Positions 50,231-57,366 of a stretch of 64,000 nucleotides of DNA are shown piece after piece. The notes under the pieces are model-generated. The model did no database searches, was not told the DNA's origin, and was given only the letters and a program-made list of their open reading frames with translations. The translations under genes were made by a program, and so were the position numbers. This DNA comes from Flavobacteriales bacterium (lineage in GTDB: Bacteria > Bacteroidota > Bacteroidia > Flavobacteriales_F > PHOS-HE28), in assembly GCA_019638085.1 (NCBI GenBank), contig JAHBUL010000003.1, forward strand, positions 62,001 through 126,000, in the 5' to 3' direction. Positions within the stretch are counted from its first letter, which is position 1. Each line of letters begins with the position of its first letter.

Positions 50231-50254
50231 GATCCGCGTCATCAGCGTTCCATT
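50231..50254. repeat. 24-bp word shared with the Arg/Lys tRNA spacer
   Basis: GATCCGCGTCATCAGCGTTC plus CATT occurs identically at 25151-25174, between the Arg-like and Lys-like tRNA units, and here in the leader of the gene at 50293. A partial relative is at about 50837. Same orientation relative to the window. Confidence 0.7.
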
Positions 50255-50292
50255 CACCAATAACCGTTCACCAACCACCAAAACCCAACACC

Positions 50293-50739
50293 ATGAAGAA
50301 GCTGAAGATCCTCGCCCTTTCAACCGTGCTCGCTGCTGCTTGCGTGGCCAGCAGCAGCGCTGTTGCGCAAGAAGCACCTGCGATCAGTTACGTCGCGCAG
50401 ACCACGGTCAAATTCGTTATGCCGGAAGGCACCACCAGGGCGGATGTACAAGGGGCCTTCCAAGAGTACTACGACAAGGTGATCGCCAAGAGCAAATTGG
50501 TAAAGCACTTCTCCATGTACATCCATGCTTGGGGCAGTCTCGGCGGTTCGTATGTCCGCACCATGGAGTTCGAGAAGTGGGAGGACCTTGACAAGTTCGG
50601 CGATGAATTTGAAGCGCTGGAAAAAGCGGCATGGCCTGATGAGACCGCGCGCAAGGCCTTCCTTAAGAAGTTGGGCAGCTATTCGGACATGCACCACAGC
50701 GATGAGATCTACACGGTGCTCAACAGCATGCGGAAATAG
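50293..50739 (+). CDS. Secreted protein, 148 aa, barrel-like
   Basis: A signal peptide (MKKLKILALSTVLAAACVAS, cleavage near AVAQ), then a domain with beta (ISYVAQTTVKFVMPEG), helix (RADVQGAFQEYYDKVIAKSK), beta (VKHFSMYIHAWGSLGGSYVRTMEFEKW) and helix (LDKFGDEFEALEKAAWPDETARKAF). This matches a dimeric alpha/beta-barrel layout. It is probably periplasmic. No ligand can be assigned. Preceded by site g. Confidence 0.75.
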   Translation: MKKLKILALSTVLAAACVASSSAVAQEAPAISYVAQTTVKFVMPEGTTRADVQGAFQEYYDKVIAKSKLVKHFSMYIHAWGSLGGSYVRTMEFEKWEDLDKFGDEFEALEKAAWPDETARKAFLKKLGSYSDMHHSDEIYTVLNSMRK

Positions 50740-50859
50740 TGTATCCACCCACCACCATGGGTGCGATGCGTACCGGCAGAGGGCCTTCGGGCCCTTTGTT
50801 CGTTTCTCGGGCGCTCAGCGATCAGCCCTCATGCGTGCGATCCGCGTTCCGCCATTTTC

Positions 50860-51645
50860 TCACTTCTGCTCGTTCAAGCTCCAATCATAATCCATGTAGC
50901 TCAGCTTCGCATCAGCCGCCAATTTCACCGTGCTGTACGTGTTGATGAAGTCAATGATGCTGCAGTTCTTCTCGAAATCACCGCTGAACCACGAGAAGAT
51001 CTTGGAAAGGTTTGCATGCGTCTTCTCGATCTTGTTGTAGCGTGGATCATTGATGAAGTGGCGTGCTTGGTCGTCCAGTTGGGCTTGAACGCGGCCACCG
51101 ACAAAGGCCTCGTTCCGTAACGGAGGACAGCTCATCGAAGCGCAGTTGATGGCGAAGTGGATGCGGGGTTCCTTGAACGCGCCGCGGAGCACCTTGTTCT
51201 CCACATCGTCCAAGCTGTACTTCTTGTCGCCGATCTCGAACTGGGTGATCGTCCATATGGTGTGCAACAAAGGCATGCTCAATGACGGATTCAGGTCCTT
51301 GATGCTTTTCACGGGATAGTTGTCCACGATGAGCTGCACGGTGAAGGCGTTGTAGGTATTGATCCAGAACGCGAGTCGAGCGTTCTTGCTCCAATCGTCG
51401 GAAGGCGGAGTGCTGCTCAATAATTTGCAGTAGGCGTGCAGTTTGTCCTTCTCTGCTACCAGCCCCTTGTAATCCACCCGGTCGTCCTTTACATGGGCTT
51501 GCAGCAGTTCGTTCCAAGCCTCGTGCATGTCTACTGGTACAACCGCTTCCGTCGTTGCGGGCAGAGTGGTTCCCATTTTGCCCTTTGGGGCGGAAGTACA
51601 AGCCAGCGCTCCGAGGATGGCCAGCGAGGCGAGACGGGTTTTCAT
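50860..51645 (-). CDS. DUF547 lipoprotein
   Basis: A 261-residue protein: MKTRLASLAILGALACTSAP has a lipobox ending in Cys16. The DUF547 signature is present: KNARLAFWINTYNAFTVQLI, VENKVLRGAFKEPRIHFAIN, CASMSCPPLRNEAF and IFSWFSGDFEK. By family it may be a peptidase-like or redox-related envelope protein (related to glutathione/peptidase-fold proteins); its activity is not established. Confidence 0.9.
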   Translation of the reverse strand: MKTRLASLAILGALACTSAPKGKMGTTLPATTEAVVPVDMHEAWNELLQAHVKDDRVDYKGLVAEKDKLHAYCKLLSSTPPSDDWSKNARLAFWINTYNAFTVQLIVDNYPVKSIKDLNPSLSMPLLHTIWTITQFEIGDKKYSLDDVENKVLRGAFKEPRIHFAINCASMSCPPLRNEAFVGGRVQAQLDDQARHFINDPRYNKIEKTHANLSKIFSWFSGDFEKNCSIIDFINTYSTVKLAADAKLSYMDYDWSLNEQK

Positions 51646-51859
51646 GGTTTGATTTTTCGTGGCGGTCTTAGTCTACACCGATCGGGTCCACCTACGGGGA
51701 ATGCCCGTACCGTGGATGCAGGACCCGATAGCAAGGTCGTTATGCAAACGAAACCTGACGGTCTTCAAGTTGAGGCCCACGTGCCAGCCTCCCGAGACGG
51801 AGGGTCGGAAATGCCATGATCGGACTCACCTTGTGTGAGTACAACTACCTGGGATCCTG
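51646..51859. other. Intergenic region, nothing recognised
   Basis: A 214-nt gap between the DUF547 and DUF6089 genes. No gene, clear hairpin or promoter is seen. Confidence 0.5.
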
Positions 51860-52816
51860 TTAGAACACGATCTTCTGCCTCCGGATCCGCGTGCGGTACT
51901 TTTTGTTACTGGAGCGGAACTGGTAGATCTTGAAGTGGATCTGTGCCTTGAGGAAAAGGTAGGCATCGTTGTGATCGGAAAAGCCGCGTTGTTCACCCGC
52001 ATTGGTCTGCCCTGGAATGGTTCCCAGGCTCGGGTCGGAAAGGTAGGCGGCCTCCGGCCCCCGGGCCTCCTCCAAGGCAGCCTTGTCATAGTACGACCCG
52101 CTCACATCATCGATGTAATCAGTGAATGTTTTCGTGTATTGCAGCTCCAGCCCAAGGGTCATGGTCTTGTTCAGGGCTTTGCGGACACCAAGGCCCATGG
52201 GAATAGAGATCTGCGTAAGGGAATATTCCTCCGGCCCGCCAGGTAACCCTTGGCCTTCCGTTCCTAACGGTTGGAGCTCCAACCATTTCCCATCGAACCG
52301 GGTCTTCGGGTTGAAATAAAAGCCCCCGACCCCGGCAAAAACGTACAGGCCCATCCGAGTGGATTTGGTCCCCTTAACCCCTCGGAGATCATGGAAGTGT
52401 CCAAGTTGTTCCTGGAAGGGGTGGAATTCGACGCAGAGCTGGGCCTCGAGAATATCGGACTTGAAGCTCAGGTTCCGGTTCTGGCGATAGGGCTCCTGGG
52501 TCAAGTTGTCATTGCCGGCGAGAATACCATAGGTTCCGTTGACGCGTATGGAGACCAATTGGGCCACATAGTAGCGGTAACCAAGGCTCAGCGCAGGCTT
52601 GGTTTGGCTGAACTCCAGGTCCCAAATGAAAGCGGATCCGATCTGATCGCGACCACCGAGTTCACCCAGGAAGTTGGAGATGCCCATACCGACAGCGATC
52701 TCTTGCCGGTGGGTCTTCCAGTAATCGGAGTGCCGGAAATACTGCGCGTTCAAAAGGCTTGGCAAGCTGAAGCATACCAAAAGGGCCAACAGGGGTAGGG
52801 TGAATGTGGAGCGCAC
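51860..52816 (-). CDS. DUF6089 outer-membrane barrel-type protein (copy 1)
   Basis: A 318-residue protein read from GTG at 52816 (encoding RSTFTLPLLALLVCFSLPSL after the initiator), with a signal peptide ending NAQ. Strand-rich body: IAVGMGISNFLGELGGRDQI, LSLGYRYYVAQLVSIRVNGT, VYAGVGGFYFNPKTRF-like and MGLGVRKALNKTMTLGLELQ, ending RRQKIVF, a typical outer-membrane last strand. GTG is preferred over TTG at 52837 because a TATATTTG -7 box lies at 52835-52842. Tandem paralogue follows upstream. Confidence 0.88.
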   Translation of the reverse strand: MRSTFTLPLLALLVCFSLPSLLNAQYFRHSDYWKTHRQEIAVGMGISNFLGELGGRDQIGSAFIWDLEFSQTKPALSLGYRYYVAQLVSIRVNGTYGILAGNDNLTQEPYRQNRNLSFKSDILEAQLCVEFHPFQEQLGHFHDLRGVKGTKSTRMGLYVFAGVGGFYFNPKTRFDGKWLELQPLGTEGQGLPGGPEEYSLTQISIPMGLGVRKALNKTMTLGLELQYTKTFTDYIDDVSGSYYDKAALEEARGPEAAYLSDPSLGTIPGQTNAGEQRGFSDHNDAYLFLKAQIHFKIYQFRSSNKKYRTRIRRQKIVF

Positions 52817-52834
52817 TTTGGTTTCGATCGGTCC

Positions 52835-52842
52835 CAAATATA
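52835..52842 (-). promoter_or_regulatory. -7 box of the DUF6089 gene (copy 1)
   Basis: TATATTTG on the minus strand, ending 19 nt before the GTG start. It matches the Bacteroidota TAnnTTTG element and the same box lies at 53972-53979 before copy 2. No clear -33 box. Confidence 0.65.
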
Positions 52843-52993
52843 GAAGTAGGAATCAACCATGGGCTGCGGATGACACATTTCCTTGACGAAGGAACCTTGA
52901 ATGGGTTGCTTGGAACGGTTTGTTTTCCGCTCACAGGAAGCCACAGATGCCAGACTAGCGCTCACTTTCCGACCTTTCGGACGGGGGTCGGTA

Positions 52994-53953
52994 TTAGAAC
53001 ACGATTTTTTGCCTGCGGGAGCGCGAACGGTACTTTTTGTTGTTCGCGCGGTATTTGTACAGCTTATAGTGGAGCTGCGCCTTCAGGAAAACGTAGCCGT
53101 CGTAATGGTTGGAATAGCCCCGCTGCTGCCCCACATTGGTCTGGCCCGGGATCATGCCCAAACTGGGGTCGGAAAGGTAGGCGGCCAAAGGACCCCGGGC
53201 TTCTTTCAGCGCGGCCCGGTCATAGTACACGCCGCTCACATCGTCAATATAATCGGTGAAGGTCTTGGTGTACTGGATCTCCAGTCCGATGGTCATGGTC
53301 TTGTTCAGTGCCTTACGAATACCCACGCCCATGGGAATGCAGATCTGCGTCAGGGAGTATTCCTCCGGCCCCTCAGGCAGACCTTGGCCTTCCGTGCCAA
53401 GTGGCTTCAACGCTACCCATGTGCCATCAAATTGGGCTTTCGGGTTGAAATGGAAGCCCCCGATGCCAGCGAAGAAGTATAGACCCACACGACTAGGGGC
53501 CATCCCTTTCACGCCGCGTAGATCATACATATGTCCAGGCTGCTCGAGGTAGGGATGCCATTCAAGGCATACTTGGGCCTCAATGATGCTCGTCTTGAAG
53601 CTCAGGTTGCGGTTCTGCCGGAAGGGTTCAGCGGTCAGGTTGTCGTTTCCGGCCAAAATGCCATAGGTGCCGGTGCCTCGGAGGGCAACTCGCTTGGCCA
53701 AATAGTAGCGATAACCCATACTGATGGCAGGCTTGGTCTGGCTGAACTCCAGGTCCCACACGAAAGGTGATCCGATCTGGTCCCGGCCACCTAGCTCTCC
53801 GAGGAAGTTGGAGATGCCCAAGCCCAGCGAAAGCTCCTTTCGGTGCGTTTTCCAATAACTGGAGCTCCTGAAGTACTGAGCGTTCAACGTGGAGGAGAAC
53901 CCCAGCAACCCGAAGAGGACCAAAAATATGAGGAGGGTGTGTGTGGAGCGCAC
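52994..53953 (-). CDS. DUF6089 outer-membrane barrel-type protein (copy 2)
   Basis: A 319-residue protein from GTG at 53953, with a signal peptide (RSTHTLLIFLVLFGLLGFSS after the initiator, ending LNAQ). It follows copy 1 motif by motif: LSLGLGISNFLGELGGRDQI, SMGYRYYLAKRVALRGTGTY, GIGGFHFNPKAQFDGTW, and the same C-terminal RRQKIVF. The two genes lie in tandem with a 177-nt gap, an old duplication retained in order. The TATATTTG box at 53972-53979 supports the GTG start. Confidence 0.88.
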   Translation of the reverse strand: MRSTHTLLIFLVLFGLLGFSSTLNAQYFRSSSYWKTHRKELSLGLGISNFLGELGGRDQIGSPFVWDLEFSQTKPAISMGYRYYLAKRVALRGTGTYGILAGNDNLTAEPFRQNRNLSFKTSIIEAQVCLEWHPYLEQPGHMYDLRGVKGMAPSRVGLYFFAGIGGFHFNPKAQFDGTWVALKPLGTEGQGLPEGPEEYSLTQICIPMGVGIRKALNKTMTIGLEIQYTKTFTDYIDDVSGVYYDRAALKEARGPLAAYLSDPSLGMIPGQTNVGQQRGYSNHYDGYVFLKAQLHYKLYKYRANNKKYRSRSRRQKIVF

Positions 53954-53971
53954 TTCCGGATCGATATGTGC

Positions 53972-53979
53972 CAAATATA
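53972..53979 (-). promoter_or_regulatory. -7 box of the DUF6089 gene (copy 2)
   Basis: TATATTTG on the minus strand, 18 nt before the GTG at 53953, same layout as copy 1. Confidence 0.65.
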
Positions 53980-54062
53980 GACGAACGAGCCAAGCGCTTG
54001 ATGTGGCGCGGGATGACACTATAACGAACCCATTGTGGATGGGTTACCTCTGGTAGTCGTGG

Positions 54063-54599
54063 TCAGGAGTTGAAGACGGCCCATGCGGCCACTATGCCAG
54101 CACACACTGACACGTTCAGGCTATGCTTGGTCCCCCCTTGCGGCACCACGATCGCGCCGTCACACTCTGCCACTACTTCATCGCTTACACCGTGCAGTTC
54201 ATTACCCAATACCAAGGCCAGTCCCTTCTTTCGCTCGGGCTTCCAATCGGTGAGGGGGATCGCATGCATGGTTTGTTCCACAGCCCATACCTCCCATCCC
54301 TCGGCCTTAAGCTTGCGCACGGCATCCAGCGCTCTTTCATGGTGCACCCATGGTACCGATAGGGTGGCACCCAAGGCGGTCTTCTCGATCTCCCGATGCG
54401 GAGGAAGCGGGGTGAAGCCGCAGAGGTCCAGCCCTTCCATGGCGAAGGCATCCGCAGTGCGGAAAATGGAACCGGTGTTATGGCGGCTGCGCACATCATC
54501 CAGCACGAAACGCAGCCGGGGCTTGGACATGGCCTTGTATTCAGCGGGGCCCACACGGCCCAATTCGTCCATGGTGAGCTTGCGGTCCTGTGGTGGCAT
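54063..54599 (-). CDS. SpoU/TrmH-family RNA 2'-O-methyltransferase
   Basis: A 178-residue SPOUT methyltransferase starting MPPQDRKLTMDELGRVGPAE. The knot motifs are present: LDDVRSRHNTGSIFRTADAF (motif 1), LALVLGNELHGVSDEVVAE (motif 2) and VVPQGGTKHSLNVSVCAGIV (motif 3). It methylates ribose 2'-OH in tRNA or rRNA; the exact target cannot be told. The frame is open to 54755 over the mutS promoter, and the start at 54599 matches the family. Confidence 0.93.
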   Translation of the reverse strand: MPPQDRKLTMDELGRVGPAEYKAMSKPRLRFVLDDVRSRHNTGSIFRTADAFAMEGLDLCGFTPLPPHREIEKTALGATLSVPWVHHERALDAVRKLKAEGWEVWAVEQTMHAIPLTDWKPERKKGLALVLGNELHGVSDEVVAECDGAIVVPQGGTKHSLNVSVCAGIVAAWAVFNS

Positions 54600-54699
54600 G
54601 GAGAGGTTGTTGATAAAGGACAGGAGGTGAATGCTGCAAAGGACGTGAAATGGTAGGTACATTTCGGGCTGCCCGAATGGTATTGCGATCTTCGCACCG

Positions 54700-57366
54700 A
54701 TGACCAAAGCCTCTCCAGCCGAAACACCCTTGATGAAGCAATACATGCGCATCAAGGGGCAATACCCGGATGCCTTGCTGCTGTTCCGTGTTGGCGACTT
54801 TTACGAGACCTTCTTGGAGGATGCCATTACCGCAGCTGCCGTGCTGGGGATCACGCTCACCAAGCGCAACAACGGTGCGGCCACCATCGAGTTGGCCGGC
54901 TTCCCTCATCATTCCTTGGACAATTACCTGCCGAAGTTGGTACGCGCCGGCCACCGCGTGGCCATCTGTGACCAATTGGAGGATCCCAAGCTGACCAAGT
55001 CCATCGTAAAGCGCGGTGTTGTTGAAGTGGCCACACCCGGCGTCTCATTCGCCGATGGCGTGGTGGATGGTCGCAGCAACAATTGGCTGGCCGCCATCTG
55101 CGGTGAAGGCGATCGCTTCGGCACCGCTTTCCTGGATGTTACCACAGGTGAATTTCTGGCTGGTGAAGGTGACCGGGCCACCGTGGCCAAGGCGCTGGAG
55201 AGCCATGGCCCCAGCGAACTGCTGTACCCGCGTGGCACCAAGCATGCCTTCATTACGGAAGAGGCGGAACGATGGCGCGGATTTGCGCTGGAACCGTGGG
55301 CCTTCACGGATGATTTTGCCCGCGAGCGACTGTTACGGCAGTTCGACACCGCCGGGCTGAAAGGCTTCGGCATTGAGGAACTGCCCTTGGCACAACGCGC
55401 TGCGGGTGCCGTGCTGCACTACCTGGGCGAAACCCATCATGATCGTCTGGGTCACGTGGGCCGCATCTCCAAGCTCGCCAACGACGGCCAGGTCTGGTTG
55501 GACCGCTTCACCGTGCGGAACCTTGAACTGGTGGCCCCGGTGAACGAGGGAGGTCGCACGCTGCTGGCCGCCATGGACCGCTGCGCCACACCCATGGGCG
55601 CCCGACTGTTGCGCCGTTGGCTGCTTTCCCCCTTGGTGGATCAGAAGGCCATCGAGAACAGGCTGGATCATGTGCAGGCATTGGTGGAAGCATCCGCCCT
55701 ACGCGAAGGCCTGGGTGAGGATCTTTCCGCCGTGGGCGATCTCGAACGCTTGACGGCCAAGGCTGCCGTGGGCCGTATCAATCCGCGCGAACTGCTACAG
55801 ATGGGCCGAGCATTGCGCGCTGCGGAACAGGTGCGTACCACCATGGTTGCGGCTGATGGCATATTGGCCCGGTCCGCTGGAGCATGGAAAGTGCCGGTGG
55901 ACATCGCCGCGCATATCGAAGCCAGCATCGAGCCGGAAACGCCGGTGAACATCCAGAAGGGTGGGGTGGTCCGGAGCGGAGTGGATGCCGATCTGGACGA
56001 ATTGCGCCATGTGACCACGCACGCCAAGGAACTGTTGATGGAAGTGCAGCGCCGCGAGGTGGAACGCACCGGCATCACCTCGCTGAAGGTGGGCTACAAC
56101 AACGTGTTCGGCTACTACTTGGAAGTACGGCACACCCATCGCGACAAGGTGCCGCCTGAATGGGTGCGCAAGCAGACGCTCACCGGAGCGGAACGCTACA
56201 TCACCGATGAGCTGAAGGCACTGGAGGAGCGCATCCTCAGCGCCGAGGAACGGATCCTGGCGTTGGAGGCACAACTCTACGGACAAGTGGTGCAGGAAGT
56301 CTGTAAAGGCATTGCTGTCCTTCAGGCGGTGGCTGCGGCCGTGGCTCAATTGGACGTGCTGCGCGGCTTCGCGATCAATGCCGCCGCATGGAACTACGCG
56401 CGCCCCACCATCAATGATGGCTCAGTGCTGCGGATCCGCGACGGTCGGCACCCGGTGATCGAGCAACAGTTGCCACCGGGCGAGAGCTATGTGGCCAACG
56501 ACCTGACCTTGGATCCGGGGCAGGCCCAACTGTTGGTGATCACCGGTCCGAACATGAGCGGTAAATCGGCCCTTCTGCGCCAGACCGCGTTGATCGTGCT
56601 GATGGCCCAAGCGGGCAGCTTCGTTCCGGCACGCGCGGCCGACATCGGTATCGTGGACCGCGTCTTTACCCGCGTGGGTGCAAGCGACAACCTCACTACG
56701 GGGGAAAGCACCTTCATGGTGGAGATGAACGAAACGGCCAGCATCCTCAACAACCTCAGCACGCGCAGCCTGCTGTTGATGGACGAGATCGGCCGCGGTA
56801 CCAGCACCTATGATGGCATCTCCATCGCATGGTCCATCGCCGAGTACCTGCACGAGCACCCGATGCGTCCCAAGACGCTCTTCGCCACGCACTACCACGA
56901 GTTGAACGACATGGCGGAGACCTTTCCGCGCATCCGCAACGCCAATGTGGCCGTACGTGAGGCCGATGGCAAAGTGCTCTTCCTGCGCAAATTGGTGCCC
57001 GGCGGCAGCGACCGCAGCTTCGGCATCCATGTGGCACGCATGGCAGGCATGCCTCACCACGTGGTGGAACGCGCCGAGCGCGTGCTGCGGCATTTGGAAC
57101 GCACCCATGCCGGTGACCTGGGTGAAGAACTCCCTGAGGAAACCCCGGACACCAAGGCCCCGAAAGTGGGCCGCGCGGATACCGCCACCCTCGGCCGGGA
57201 GCCTCAACTCAGCTTCTTCCAACTTGATGATCCCGCGTTGGAAGGCATCCGCGAGCAATTGGAGGCCGTGGACATCAACAACCTCACGCCCGTGGAAGCG
57301 CTGATGAAGCTCAGCGAGATCAAACGCATGGCCGGGGTGGGCCGGTCAAGGCTGAAGAAGGCATGA
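54700..57366 (+). CDS. mutS: DNA mismatch repair protein MutS
   Basis: An 888-residue protein starting MTKASPAETPLMKQYMRIKG. The mismatch-reading Phe-x-Glu lies in FRVGDFYETFLEDA. The core and clamp (about 260-560) lead to the ATPase: Walker A GPNMSGKSALLRQTAL, then STFMVEMNETASIL, Walker B LLLMDEIGRGTSTYDG, and ATHYHELNDMA. It binds mismatches and recruits the repair machinery. Full length. Its stop overlaps the ATG of the next gene (ATGA). Confidence 0.97.
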   Translation: MTKASPAETPLMKQYMRIKGQYPDALLLFRVGDFYETFLEDAITAAAVLGITLTKRNNGAATIELAGFPHHSLDNYLPKLVRAGHRVAICDQLEDPKLTKSIVKRGVVEVATPGVSFADGVVDGRSNNWLAAICGEGDRFGTAFLDVTTGEFLAGEGDRATVAKALESHGPSELLYPRGTKHAFITEEAERWRGFALEPWAFTDDFARERLLRQFDTAGLKGFGIEELPLAQRAAGAVLHYLGETHHDRLGHVGRISKLANDGQVWLDRFTVRNLELVAPVNEGGRTLLAAMDRCATPMGARLLRRWLLSPLVDQKAIENRLDHVQALVEASALREGLGEDLSAVGDLERLTAKAAVGRINPRELLQMGRALRAAEQVRTTMVAADGILARSAGAWKVPVDIAAHIEASIEPETPVNIQKGGVVRSGVDADLDELRHVTTHAKELLMEVQRREVERTGITSLKVGYNNVFGYYLEVRHTHRDKVPPEWVRKQTLTGAERYITDELKALEERILSAEERILALEAQLYGQVVQEVCKGIAVLQAVAAAVAQLDVLRGFAINAAAWNYARPTINDGSVLRIRDGRHPVIEQQLPPGESYVANDLTLDPGQAQLLVITGPNMSGKSALLRQTALIVLMAQAGSFVPARAADIGIVDRVFTRVGASDNLTTGESTFMVEMNETASILNNLSTRSLLLMDEIGRGTSTYDGISIAWSIAEYLHEHPMRPKTLFATHYHELNDMAETFPRIRNANVAVREADGKVLFLRKLVPGGSDRSFGIHVARMAGMPHHVVERAERVLRHLERTHAGDLGEELPEETPDTKAPKVGRADTATLGREPQLSFFQLDDPALEGIREQLEAVDINNLTPVEALMKLSEIKRMAGVGRSRLKKA

